A DNA stretch of 64,000 nucleotides, taken from assembly GCF_003465825.1 (NCBI RefSeq), contig NZ_QSBV01000003.1:35113-99112 (forward strand). Reading direction: 5' to 3'. Of the stretch, positions 52,344 to 60,503 are shown one piece after another (positions within the stretch are counted from its first letter, which is position 1; each line of letters begins with the position of its first letter). The notes under the pieces were generated by a model that had not been told where the DNA came from, did no database searches, and saw only the letters and a list, made by a program, of their open reading frames with translations. This DNA comes from Collinsella sp. AF02-46-1 (GTDB lineage Bacteria > Actinomycetota > Coriobacteriia > Coriobacteriales > Coriobacteriaceae). Made by a program: the position numbers and the translations under genes.

Positions 52344-52790
52344 CTACAGTTGCTCGAGCATGGCCGTGCAGCCGGCGAGCACATCGCGGTAGGTGGCATC
52401 GAAGTTGCCGGTGTACCAGGGATCGGCGACGTCGCCGGGGCGATCGGTCCAATCCAGCAGCCGCGAAATCTTGCCGTCGGCATCGTCGCCGAAGATGCGA
52501 CGCAGGCCGCGCGCGTTCTCGGCATCCATATAGACGATGCGGTCCCAGTCACCATACTCCGCGCGACGAACCTGGCGCGCGCGGTGCGCAACGACGGGAA
52601 TCCCGACCTCGCGCAGCTTGGCGACGGTGCCATGATGCGGAGGGTTGCCAATCTCCTCGGTCGAGGTCGCGGCAGAATCAATGACGAACTCCGCCTCGCG
52701 CCCAGCACGGCGCACCAGCTCGGCAAACACCGACTCAGCCATCGTCGAGCGACAGATGTTCCCATGACAGACAAATAGGATTTTGCGCAT
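52344..52790 (-). CDS. Low-molecular-weight protein tyrosine phosphatase (5' end supplied by the mobile element)
   Basis: 148 residues. The P-loop CHGNICRS (C8 to R14) is at the N-terminus and the general acid is in DPWY near residue 122, both hallmarks of LMW-PTPs. The 13-bp sequence TTCCCATGACAGA inside the P-loop codons (52759-52771) is repeated at 60676-60688, where the first codons of another copy of the gene start survive. The present start codon and first six codons are therefore probably provided by the integrated element. GAGAGG precedes the ATG. Confidence 0.9.
   Translation of the reverse strand: MRKILFVCHGNICRSTMAESVFAELVRRAGREAEFVIDSAATSTEEIGNPPHHGTVAKLREVGIPVVAHRARQVRRAEYGDWDRIVYMDAENARGLRRIFGDDADGKISRLLDWTDRPGDVADPWYTGNFDATYRDVLAGCTAMLEQL
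52753..52778. other. Putative left attachment site (attL) of the 7.9-kb element
   Basis: CAGATGTTCCCATGACAGAC matches CAGATATTCCCATGACAGAT at 60670-60695; 23 of 26 positions are the same over the full interval, with an uninterrupted 13-bp core TTCCCATGACAGA. It lies in the P-loop codons of the phosphatase gene, on the integrase side of the element. Confidence 0.65.
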
Positions 52791-52951
52791 TGGCTAAAAC
52801 CTCTCGAATATCAGAGTTTTCGCAGATAATCGCACTGCTTTTTGATCCCTCGTCAAGGACAGAATATCAAATTGATTCATAAATGAGCGGATTATTCTTC
52901 TTTCCAGCGTCGTAAGAATTGTCGTAAAGAACGAGGGTTTACGACTTGTTG

Positions 52952-54157
52952 TCACAATGTTGACCGTCCTTTGCATCCAATTTTCAGCATATCCTCTCTG
53001 ACGTCGTCGAAATCAAGATGGGTGTATGTGTTAAAAGTCACGTTGATGTCGGAGTGGCCCATGATGCATTTTAGCTTCGCAGGGTTCATTCCCCTGCGTG
53101 CCATCTTCGAGCAGAAGGTATGTCGGCAGACATGTGGTGTGATTTTGGGAAGCTCATCCTTGTAGATGCGATTATGTTTCTCTATCGCGTGGTGGAAGTA
53201 CTTCTCCCAGTGCAGGGCAACACGCGGCATCTCGTTTTTATCAAGAAACAGAAAACCGCTAACACCGTCAACGACCGGCTCACTCGAAGGCTTTAGACGT
53301 TGCGCAAGGATACTCCTGAAACACTCTGTCACGGCTTGAGTCATGGGAACATAGCGGATCCCGCTCTCCGTCTTGGGACGTTCGATGTAGTATCGCATGT
53401 TGCTGGTCCGCTGAAGTTGCTTGTTTACCCGAATGCTTCCGTTTTTGAAATCAAGGTCTTCGACGGTAAGACCGCAGAATTCAGAAATGCGCAGGCCCGT
53501 ATTTAGAAGGATGTAGATGGCGTCACGATAGCGGTGAAAGTGTTCATCGCCCTCCACGAAAGCAAGAAATCTGCGTTCTTGGTTAGTGGCCAAGGCCTTG
53601 CGTGTAACCATGTCGTTTGTCAGTATCGTTGCGAGCTCGAAATAGAAGGGATTTCGGCGAATCAGGCTGTTCTCCTCTGCCAGTTGAAACGCCGGTCTCA
53701 GAACACCACGGATGCTATGGATTGTGCTATAGCGCTTGCCGTGGATTTTTTGCAGGTTGATGAGCCATTCCTTGGCATCAAGGGAGGTGACACCGCATAT
53801 TCGTCGCGAGCCGAATTCATCTGTAGCAAGAAAATTGAGGATTGTCTTGTAGGCGGCTCGAGTGGATTGTTTCACGGCAGTCTTTGTTTCAGTGTAACGA
53901 GATGCGAGTTCGTAGACTGTCATATTGTTCGGCGCGACCTTATCAAGCAGATCGCGCTGGATCTCATGCTCCAACGCGCGCAAGCACGGACTGGCTTTCT
54001 TCCCCTTCGGAGTTAGATCATGAGTTGTCAAGGTCCACGAGTAGACGCTCCGCGTTTTACCTCTTGCATCCACATACTTGAAGCAGTAACGGCCGTTTTT
54101 TCTCTGGCTTTCCCCGCGTCTGAGGATTCGCCCTTTGCTGTCTTTTCTCACAGTCAC
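52952..54157 (-). CDS. int: Tyrosine recombinase / integrase (Tn916-like)
   Basis: 401 residues: an N-terminal arm-binding domain (GRILRRGESQRKNGRYCFKY), a SAM-like core-binding domain (about 78-165) and a catalytic domain with R223 (NTGLRISE), H342 and R345 (HVCRH), H368 (MGHSD) and Y378 (TFNTYTH). All active-site residues are present. It starts with GTG, with GGAAGGAG upstream. It lies next to the putative attL, the usual place. No excisionase gene fits in the 72-bp gap behind it. Confidence 0.94.
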   Translation of the reverse strand: MTVRKDSKGRILRRGESQRKNGRYCFKYVDARGKTRSVYSWTLTTHDLTPKGKKASPCLRALEHEIQRDLLDKVAPNNMTVYELASRYTETKTAVKQSTRAAYKTILNFLATDEFGSRRICGVTSLDAKEWLINLQKIHGKRYSTIHSIRGVLRPAFQLAEENSLIRRNPFYFELATILTNDMVTRKALATNQERRFLAFVEGDEHFHRYRDAIYILLNTGLRISEFCGLTVEDLDFKNGSIRVNKQLQRTSNMRYYIERPKTESGIRYVPMTQAVTECFRSILAQRLKPSSEPVVDGVSGFLFLDKNEMPRVALHWEKYFHHAIEKHNRIYKDELPKITPHVCRHTFCSKMARRGMNPAKLKCIMGHSDINVTFNTYTHLDFDDVREDMLKIGCKGRSTL

Positions 54158-54185
54158 TAGCAGGCTCCTTCCTGTTCAGAAAAGA

Positions 54186-54222
54186 GCCCCGATGCGATAT
54201 TTCAAGATTATCGCACGGGGCC
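54186..54222 (-). terminator. Terminator after the helicase-domain ORF
   Basis: On the minus strand GCCCCG-TGCGATAA...TTATCGCA-type pairing ends with CGGGGC and is followed by TCTTTTC. It lies just past the SF3 ORF stop codon and before the integrase start. Confidence 0.65.
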
Positions 54223-54229
54223 CGATTGG

Positions 54230-54838
54230 TTAAGCTGTCAAGTGCGAAACGGTGTCGAGAAGCTCTTTATAAAGAGCGTTGGCGCAGGACGAGGGGGCGA
54301 GTCCTCGCGCATAACTCGAATATGGGTTTGTACGAGAGGAACCTTCGACCGGCCAGTATCCGTCGAGATCGTGCCTAAACTCAGAGAGACAGATCTCCCT
54401 CGTCTGCATCTCCGCAACGACGGAGAGGCGCCTCTCAAGTTGACCAAATCCGTCGACATCGTTTTGCGGACGATAAGTCGCGGATCGGCGCATCTGTTCT
54501 CCATAGAATTCCAAGGGGCTGTAGGGCGTCGTGACGATTACGAGATCGGCGGCTATCGCTTTGTCGGAATATCGGGACGGTGCCATCACCTCATGCTCCA
54601 TCGCATAGGGATCCGTGATGCGAAGCAGGTCGGCGTAGGGGATGGATGAGGGACGAAGTTCGTCAAGAATCACCGTGTGCTTGCCCTCATACCCCTGAAA
54701 GATGTCTCTCGTAGATCCAGAGACGAAGAACGGTTCGCCCTTCCGCTTCGCATAGAGCTTTGCGAGGGTGGACTTCCCCGTTCCAGCAGGCCCGAAGATC
54801 CAAACTGATTCCACCCTTCTTTCGCCCTTGAGCATCAA
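54230..54838 (-). CDS. Replication protein C-terminal half: SF3-like helicase domain
   Basis: A 202-codon frame beginning at a TTG/ATG. Walker A is IFGPAGTGKST (residues 14-24) and Walker B is VILDELR, followed by a sensor-like LVIVTTPYSPLEFY, as in the helicase part of plasmid/ICE Rep proteins. It is in the same frame as the HUH ORF upstream: the only interruption is a TAG at 54899-54901, and the 20 codons between (QIEDVYARRLQVQAREWRG region) read as good protein. No ribosome binding site is evident at its start, so it is probably the 3' part of one rep gene. Confidence 0.75.
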   Translation of the reverse strand: MMLKGERRVESVWIFGPAGTGKSTLAKLYAKRKGEPFFVSGSTRDIFQGYEGKHTVILDELRPSSIPYADLLRITDPYAMEHEVMAPSRYSDKAIAADLVIVTTPYSPLEFYGEQMRRSATYRPQNDVDGFGQLERRLSVVAEMQTREICLSEFRHDLDGYWPVEGSSRTNPYSSYARGLAPSSCANALYKELLDTVSHLTA

Positions 54839-54898
54839 CCCCCGCCATTCCCGGGCCTGAACCTGAAGGCGGCGTGCATAAACGTCTTCGATCTGACG

Positions 54899-55420
54899 CT
54901 ATGTCCGGGCATATTCGGATCCGGAGAGCTGAGAGATCAAGGACTCCTTGTCGATACGACCTTCGAGAAGGTCATCGAGAAGGACTTTGATGCTGCTATG
55001 GGACCTCGTTCGAGCAACGCGCGACTCAATAGAAGCAAGTAGCGCTGGGTAATCGAAATTGGAGCGCACGATTTTGGGGTCGTACTGATGCTTGGATCGT
55101 GCGCCATCCGTTCTGTGGCACAGGTAGGAAAAACCGTTTTCCACACCTGCCTTCCAAGCCTCGATGCGCTCAGGTTTATCTCCAAGGAGCTTCGCGATGC
55201 TATTGAGCGAGCGCGGATTCTGGAACTCCATCATCACGTGAAGATGCGCGGCTGCCGGACGTCCCGCGTCCGTCGTGTCGCTGTCGTGCACGATGCCCGC
55301 ATAGCGCTTCGGGGCGAGTGTTTCGATTCTTCGGTACATTTCGTCCACAAGACGGGGCAGGTGATCGAGCTGCTGCTCGTACATCATCGCGCGGGTCTTC
55401 ATGGGCAGAGAATTGGTCAT
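54899..55420 (-). CDS. Replication protein N-terminal half: HUH endonuclease domain, ended by in-frame TAG
   Basis: 173 residues. The metal-binding HUH motif is AAHLHVMMEF (H59, H61), a candidate catalytic Tyr is Y99 in GFSYLCHRT, and the layout follows rolling-circle Rep proteins of the RepB/Rep_2 type. AAAGGA precedes the ATG. The stop TAG lies between this domain and an SF3 helicase in the same frame, so the ancestral protein was about 396 residues. A nonsense mutation (CAG to TAG would be one step) or readthrough are the alternatives. Confidence 0.75.
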   Translation of the reverse strand: MTNSLPMKTRAMMYEQQLDHLPRLVDEMYRRIETLAPKRYAGIVHDSDTTDAGRPAAAHLHVMMEFQNPRSLNSIAKLLGDKPERIEAWKAGVENGFSYLCHRTDGARSKHQYDPKIVRSNFDYPALLASIESRVARTRSHSSIKVLLDDLLEGRIDKESLISQLSGSEYART

Positions 55421-55482
55421 GGTTCCGAGTCCTTTCTCGTAAATGAGCTATTTCGGGACGATTTTGGAACGCGCCCGAGGGT

Positions 55483-55513
55483 GCGCCTTGGGATAACAAG
55501 CTCCCCAAGGCGC
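55483..55513 (-). other. Perfect hairpin upstream of rep, candidate replication origin
   Basis: GCGCCTTGGG (55483-55492) and CCCAAGGCGC (55504-55513) are exact complements around an 11-nt loop. On the minus strand the loop contains GCTTGTTAT. It is 63 bp before the HUH protein start, where rolling-circle double-strand origins often lie. A second GC-rich hairpin (55551-55582) follows the FtsK-like gene and may terminate it. Confidence 0.4.
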
Positions 55514-55589
55514 ATAAATGAGCAGAATTTCAAGTAATGGAACAATCGACGGGGTCCGCTTTTGCTGCGCGAAGCGGACCCCGCGGTGG

Positions 55590-56981
55590 TTATTCTCTGA
55601 AGTACAGGTCAAGGAGCCGCCCAAGCTCGCGGTACACGGGGAAGTCCATGATCGGAAAATGCACAAAGCCGATGCGGTCGTGCGCCCCGTCCGTACTGCT
55701 GAACCAAGCGTCGCCCGGGGAGAAGGTGCGAGGTGCACCGAGGTCGAGCAGGCGTTCCGCGCCCCATATGAGCCGCGCCTCGGGAAGCGTCGGCTTGAAG
55801 AGGACGCGGGTGCTGCACGCCGAGCGCAGCATCGACGGCAAGCCCCCCTCCTCAACAGACGCCTCGGCGATCGAGATGATGGCGTAGCAGCCCGCGCTCG
55901 CCCCCATCGTTACGATGCGCTTCACCAGCCCATCAAACGTCGCGAGGCAGTAATCGGGGTCCTCCTTGCTCGCGCGCTTGGGAAACAGCGTGCGGAGTGC
56001 CACGTACTCATCCATGAAGAGAAGCGAAACGTGAAGCCCCGCATCCCACCAGTGCACGGCGTCTCCCGTCTCTGTCGACCTGTCGTTGAGGAAGCTCTGT
56101 CGCTCTTTGATGCTGTCGGCGAACCGTGATAACGCAGACAGGATTGCGCGAGCGTCCCCGTCAGCATTCAGTGAAACCACGCGAGGAAGTCGGGAGGGCT
56201 CGGCCTGCTTGGGGTCTATGATGAGGACTTGCGATCCGTGTCCGTCAGGACCAGCCAACAGGGCTTGGAGCAAGAGGGCGATCACGCCCGTGGTCTTTCC
56301 AGCGATGAGCATGGAACCGGAGGTGCGGAGGTCGATGCTCGTGCCGTTTTGAACGCGGAATTCGTAGGCGTTCGCCGGGCACAAATCCTCGACACGCGAT
56401 GCCTTGATCTCTCGATGCAACGTCACATCTTCAAGGAAGAAGGTCACTTGATTGCATGCGACGTCTGCTTCGGCAAGTACGACGGCGTAGCGGGAGAACC
56501 TTCCGCGAAGTCGGGAGCTAATGCTAGGTCCCATCTTCGATATTTCTTCTGCCGTTGAGGATGAGGTTGAGATGGCGAGCTCGAACTGTCCAGGAGCCGT
56601 CTCTTTGCAAGAGATGTCGGGAAGAAGCTCGCCTTCTCGCAGGTGTAGAGGATTCCCGTAACGTGGATCAAAGAGCCCCTTCCTAATGCGTGCATGCAAC
56701 CGTGTTGATTCAGATAGCATGACGTAATGTGTGATCCCTCCCGCAAACAACATGGTCCCAGCGAGGCTAAGAGTGGCCGCTGCGGAGGTAAGGTTGCCGC
56801 CAAACGCCATCACCGTACTGGGCTCTATGGCGATGGGCGCAAGAATGGTGTTCACGAATAGCCCGATGCAATAAACGCACGCGGCGACCGCAAATAAAGC
56901 GACCCCCAGCACACAAAGCTTTGCGCTGGGGGTCGAATACACGATCGCCGGTGCGCCACTGGAGTAACGCACCACAATCAC
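55590..56981 (-). CDS. FtsK/SpoIIIE-like DNA translocase of the mobile element, P-loop missing
   Basis: 463 residues. Two membrane helices (about 21-45 and 60-85), then an ATPase domain as in Tn916 Orf21-type coupling proteins: Walker-B-like VLIIDPKQAE (about 252-261), FMDEYVALR and ISIAEASVE. Where the P-loop should be, residues 225-236 read LIAGKTTGVIAL, without a GxGKS/T. Inserting five residues after AGKT would restore a normal loop, so a 15-bp deletion between GG(A/C)AAGACC repeats is likely. Start GTG at 56981, directly after the stop of the small gene. Confidence 0.8.
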   Translation of the reverse strand: MIVVRYSSGAPAIVYSTPSAKLCVLGVALFAVAACVYCIGLFVNTILAPIAIEPSTVMAFGGNLTSAAATLSLAGTMLFAGGITHYVMLSESTRLHARIRKGLFDPRYGNPLHLREGELLPDISCKETAPGQFELAISTSSSTAEEISKMGPSISSRLRGRFSRYAVVLAEADVACNQVTFFLEDVTLHREIKASRVEDLCPANAYEFRVQNGTSIDLRTSGSMLIAGKTTGVIALLLQALLAGPDGHGSQVLIIDPKQAEPSRLPRVVSLNADGDARAILSALSRFADSIKERQSFLNDRSTETGDAVHWWDAGLHVSLLFMDEYVALRTLFPKRASKEDPDYCLATFDGLVKRIVTMGASAGCYAIISIAEASVEEGGLPSMLRSACSTRVLFKPTLPEARLIWGAERLLDLGAPRTFSPGDAWFSSTDGAHDRIGFVHFPIMDFPVYRELGRLLDLYFRE

Positions 56982-57200
56982 CTAGCCCTTCGCGGGGATG
57001 ACGGTAATGCCGTCCGCCGTGATGGACAACTGGTTGCGATAATCACCGTAAACCTTTGCGACCACGCCGGTGGGAATGACGTGCTGATTGACGGGAATCT
57101 CGATATCGTTCGAAACCTTGATGGAAAGCTTCTCGAAACGATTGCTGACCACCTCGCCTTCGTTTTGGTGATACTGCGTGTTATCGGTTGTGATCACCAC
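56982..57200 (-). CDS. Conserved mobile-element protein, downstream part (split by in-frame TAA)
   Basis: 72 residues from a GTG with no ribosome binding site: beta-rich, with FEKLSIKV, IPVNQHVIP and VYGDYRNQLSITADG. It is in the same frame as the 31-codon ORF just upstream; reading through the TAA at 57234-57236 joins KWVD to NTKEHRGTKIDVVITTDNTQ, which looks like continuous protein. The joined product (about 115 residues) resembles small conserved proteins of Gram-positive conjugative elements. The function is unknown. Confidence 0.55.
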   Translation of the reverse strand: MVITTDNTQYHQNEGEVVSNRFEKLSIKVSNDIEIPVNQHVIPTGVVAKVYGDYRNQLSITADGITVIPAKG

Positions 57201-57233
57201 GTCGATCTTGGTGCCGCGATGCTCTTTGGTGTT

Positions 57234-57329
57234 TTAATCAACCCATTTACCACCTCCGACACAAAGGAAACGCTTGCCTTTCGCAAAAGCTTCCCAATCG
57301 AACTTCATAAACTGATTCAATTTCCTCAT
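57234..57329 (-). CDS. Conserved mobile-element protein, upstream part (31 codons)
   Basis: Begins at an ATG with a strong GAGAGGAG 7 nt upstream. It encodes MRKLNQFMKFDWEAFAKGKR then FLCVGGGKWVD and stops at TAA. The strong start signal and the matching frame of the next ORF suggest that this is the true 5' end of a single gene interrupted by a nonsense codon. Confidence 0.6.
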   Translation of the reverse strand: MRKLNQFMKFDWEAFAKGKRFLCVGGGKWVD

Positions 57330-57351
57330 ACTCGAACTCCTCTCAATCCAA

Positions 57352-57675
57352 TTATTTGCTGACTCCGCGTTGCGGCTCGCCGTGGACATCGAGATAGAGG
57401 CGCAGGACGTTGCGCAAGATCTCCTCGACATTTCTTGTTGCGGCATGAAGATCATCGTCCCCAAACATTGCCCCATGGAGCTTCGTGTGGGCACAAAGAA
57501 TCTGGCGATACATGACGCGAGAGAACATCTCTTCGGCCTTCAGGGCATGTCGAACAGCTCGTTCAGAACAAGTCGGCATGCTCGCCGAAGACTCCTTTAT
57601 AGACGACATTGCCGTACTGGTTGTTGAGATGGAGCCGCATTCAAACGGTCCGCGCATGATCTTCGGTCGGGTCAT
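57352..57675 (-). CDS. Hypothetical protein of the mobile element
   Basis: 107 residues starting MTRPKIMRGPFECGSIS, with GAGG close upstream; the longer frame to 57744 has no better signal. It is mostly alpha-helical with a C-terminal segment NVEEILRNVLRLYLDVHGEP. The family is not recognised. It is first gene of the small-gene/FtsK cluster. The 360-bp gap up to 58036 shows no supportable gene and should hold the promoter of this cluster. Confidence 0.5.
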   Translation of the reverse strand: MTRPKIMRGPFECGSISTTSTAMSSIKESSASMPTCSERAVRHALKAEEMFSRVMYRQILCAHTKLHGAMFGDDDLHAATRNVEEILRNVLRLYLDVHGEPQRGVSK

Positions 57676-58036
57676 ACACACCTCTTTCCTAAAATTGGAT
57701 ATTACCGACGATTCGTCAATCGTCATCGAGCATTCGGTGAGCACATCATGCCATAAGCTTCTGAGCTGGGATTATTTCGCAAGGACCTGTCGTTCTCGAC
57801 GTCCTCTGATGAGAAGAAGTGGGGCGTAATGATGACAAAGTATTCAATCACGGAACAAACACAATTTAATAATCACCCAGATGGGGCAAATATGGACATC
57901 CAGATATTGAATCGTCGGTATCGTTGGTGTCGCTGAGCCTTCAGGCTGAGGGGGATGGGCCATTTGCGCTGAGTTGCTTGCAAAACGGGGGAGGGGATAT
58001 CAGAAGAAGGCGGCTTGCAGAAGACATGCCTGAGCG

Positions 58037-59575
58037 CTAGAGGAGGGGCTGACCAATAGTGTGCTCCTCTTCTGGGGCCAAATCCAAGCGGAGGGGGCAT
58101 GAGGCCGAGAGGAACTGCTCGTCATGGCTCACCAAAACAAGCGCGCCGGGAAAGGCGGAAAGCGCTCGCTCGAGTGCCTCCACCGAGTGCAGGTCCAGGT
58201 GATTCGTGGGTTCGTCCATGACGATGATTTCGGGGGCATCTAGTATACCGCGGGCGAGCATGAGCTTCCGCAGCTCCCCCGGGCTGATGTTCTCGCCGGA
58301 CAATATTCGTTCGGGATCCGAATTGAGTTGCGCAACGATCGAAAGCAGGGCTCCACGTTCGGCTTGGGGCAGGTCCTTGATTTCCGAGAGGAATTCAATT
58401 GAGGATGAATCGTCGACTTCCTGAGGGATATACAGCGTGCGAATGTCCAATCCCGTGGCCTTGCGGCCTTCCAATATCTCCAGGATATGCTTGACCAGTG
58501 TTGTTTTCCCCGCTCCGTTGGGGCCGCTTATGCCCAGATGATCGGTATTTCCCAGATAAATCTCGGGAACCCGCAAAGATTGCCTCGGGCCGCACGGTAT
58601 GCGATCTGAGCTGACGTGAATCAGTGTTTTGCGCGGGCTGGGTTGCGCTTCCATCCACAAGGTGCTTTCGTAGCGCTTTTCGACATGGTGGGCGTCGACG
58701 GCGGCTTGCGCGCGCTGGATTCGGGAGTCCATGCGCGAAGCGAGCTTGCCCGCAACGCCGTCTCTGCCAGTGAGAATGGCGAGTTTGATTCGTGCTTTCG
58801 CGTCGTGATCCTTCGGATCGACATGACGGGCGCTTCTCTTGGATGCGGACCGTGAGGCGTTTTCAACGCGCCTGATATACTCAGCCTTCATGCGCTTTTC
58901 TTCGGATCGCGCAATCGATTTGGCCCGCGCCGCGCTTTCGCGCTCCAGATTCGCCTGCGAGCGAGCTTGGGAGTAGTTGCCGGGGCGCATGGTGACGTGC
59001 CCCGACTCAAAGCACAGGCAGTCCTTTGCCAAGGAGTCGAGCAACGCACGGTCGTGCGAGACGAGGAGGCCAATACCCTTGTACTCGGCGAGTGCTTTGC
59101 AAATCTGCCTTCTGCATTCTGCGTCCACATGGTTAGTCGGTTCATCCATTGCCAGAAGATCGGGATTCTGCCAAAGCGCGACGGCTATTTGAATTTTCTT
59201 CTGCTCGCCACCGGAGAGCTCGGAAAAACGCCAGAGCATATCATCGGTGATGCGGAGCATCCTTCTGAGGTGCGTGGTCGCCGGGGCGAAGTCGCACGCA
59301 AAATCGAAGAGCATGGGCGGTTCGACTCCGGCTTCTTGCGCGCAATATGCGGAGACGAGACGCGGTGAAACGACGCCGCGATCTGGAATCAGAAGTCCGC
59401 ACGCAATGCGGACGAAAGTTGATTTCCCGCACCCGTTGTCTCCGACGATGCCGTGCCAGCCGGGGGCAAATGTCGCCGACACGTTGTCGAGTGCGGGCAT
59501 TGCGCTGCCAGGATATGCATAAGTAATATGGGAAAGAACGAGGGTGGTGGAGCTGTTCAAATTGGTTCTTGACAT
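58037..59575 (-). CDS. ABC-F family ATPase (possible ribosome-protection resistance protein)
   Basis: 512 residues with two ATPase domains and no membrane segments. The first has GDNGCGKST, LSGGEQKK and LLAMDEPTNHVD; the second has GPNGAGKTT, a variant signature ISPGELRK and IIVMDEPTNHLD. A long basic linker (about 190-310) joins them, as in antibiotic-resistance ABC-F proteins of similar size (Msr, Vga, Lsa). AGGAGG precedes the ATG but can be sequestered in a hairpin. It is the only cargo-like gene of the element. The drug class cannot be told from sequence alone. Confidence 0.88.
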   Translation of the reverse strand: MSRTNLNSSTTLVLSHITYAYPGSAMPALDNVSATFAPGWHGIVGDNGCGKSTFVRIACGLLIPDRGVVSPRLVSAYCAQEAGVEPPMLFDFACDFAPATTHLRRMLRITDDMLWRFSELSGGEQKKIQIAVALWQNPDLLAMDEPTNHVDAECRRQICKALAEYKGIGLLVSHDRALLDSLAKDCLCFESGHVTMRPGNYSQARSQANLERESAARAKSIARSEEKRMKAEYIRRVENASRSASKRSARHVDPKDHDAKARIKLAILTGRDGVAGKLASRMDSRIQRAQAAVDAHHVEKRYESTLWMEAQPSPRKTLIHVSSDRIPCGPRQSLRVPEIYLGNTDHLGISGPNGAGKTTLVKHILEILEGRKATGLDIRTLYIPQEVDDSSSIEFLSEIKDLPQAERGALLSIVAQLNSDPERILSGENISPGELRKLMLARGILDAPEIIVMDEPTNHLDLHSVEALERALSAFPGALVLVSHDEQFLSASCPLRLDLAPEEEHTIGQPLL

Positions 59576-59578
59576 TGT

Positions 59579-59613
59579 GCCTCCTCGGCATGGGAGGCCG
59601 CGTTTTGCCGCAT
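59579..59613 (-). promoter_or_regulatory. Shine-Dalgarno-sequestering hairpin and short leader ORF of the ABC-F gene
   Basis: On the minus strand GCCTCC (59598-59593) pairs with GGAGGC (59584-59579), which is the ribosome binding site, around an 8-nt loop. An ATG at 59613 opens an 18-codon leader frame that passes through this hairpin and overlaps the ABC-F start. This suggests translational attenuation. Confidence 0.45.
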
Positions 59614-60062
59614 ATGCTCTGATTGGCTCGTTCCGACCAACGTGAACGCCCGTCGACTCGAGTCAAGCTGAAAGAAAATGAGTCGACGGCAATGCTCGCA
59701 AAGGTAGTGTTTAGGATATACGAGGATCAGTGAAAAGACGATACGACAAATGTGCAGCCAGATTTATTCTTGGATAGATGGCAATTTGCAAATTGGCGTC
59801 GATATGTATCGTCTACAGCTTCACGAATCCTTTTCCTTTCCGGGGCGCTGGCTTGGCATATGGGCCTGCGCTGAATTCTTCCGTAGAGTCTAACAAAGCA
59901 ATAATGCGGACGCAAGGAGGCGTTGCGTCTGAAAGCACGCCATTGCGTTGGACGCTTGAAGGGGTTTGCAAGTCGATTGAAAGAATACTAGTGCATCCGC
60001 TTCTTGTAACTAGCATGCGATGGTGGGCGTCGTTGTTAGCGCCGGGCGATTTTAGCCGCTAA

Positions 60063-60368
60063 TAGTCAACCGATTTTGACCAATCCCGGTCACCGAATAA
60101 TGGCCACCGTGCCTCCCCGCCGCCACTACGCTGGTGGCGCCAACACGCCGCCCTCGACAGGCTGCTCGACAAGGCGTCGGTGTTCGTGATGCGGGGCCCG
60201 AGCTACCGCGGCAGGGGGCTCGACACGTACTCGGTGGAGGCCGTCCCCCAGGCGGTGAAGGTGAGGGGGATCCAGCCCGAGGGGATGTAGGAATGCGATA
60301 GGAAAGTCATAGATGCGGGCGTGTTGGCCAAAATGGGTCGGCCGGGATTGGTCAATCTCGGCCGACTA
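60063..60368. mobile_element. Remnant of an IS21-like insertion sequence (306 bp)
   Basis: The ends TAGTCAACCGATTTTGACCA...CCCGG and the complement of the right end (TAGTCGGCCGAGATTGACCA...CCCGG) are similar over nearly 50 bp, so they are terminal inverted repeats. The interior keeps only about 50 in-frame codons (60138-60290) containing ALDRLLDKASVFVMRGPSYR, which resembles the C-terminus of IstB helper ATPases. The GC-rich interior contrasts with its flanks. The rest of 59614-60062 shows no supportable gene. Confidence 0.55.
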
Positions 60369-60503
60369 TATTTGGCTAAATTTTTCCGACACTAACATCG
60401 TGAATGTTGAGCGAGGTCATCGACTTGATTTTTCTGGTGTTTGAGATATTAGCTTTCGCGATTTACCCTCCAAATTGCAGAGGTTTGAGACGACCGGAAA
60501 GGA

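Noticed and set aside
54242-54649. Plus-strand ORF inside the helicase-domain gene
   Set aside because: It is antisense to a P-loop protein and lacks start signals.
59778-60062. 94-codon plus-strand ORF upstream of the IS remnant
   Set aside because: It begins without a start signal and its end lies at the IS-like boundary; there is no family resemblance.
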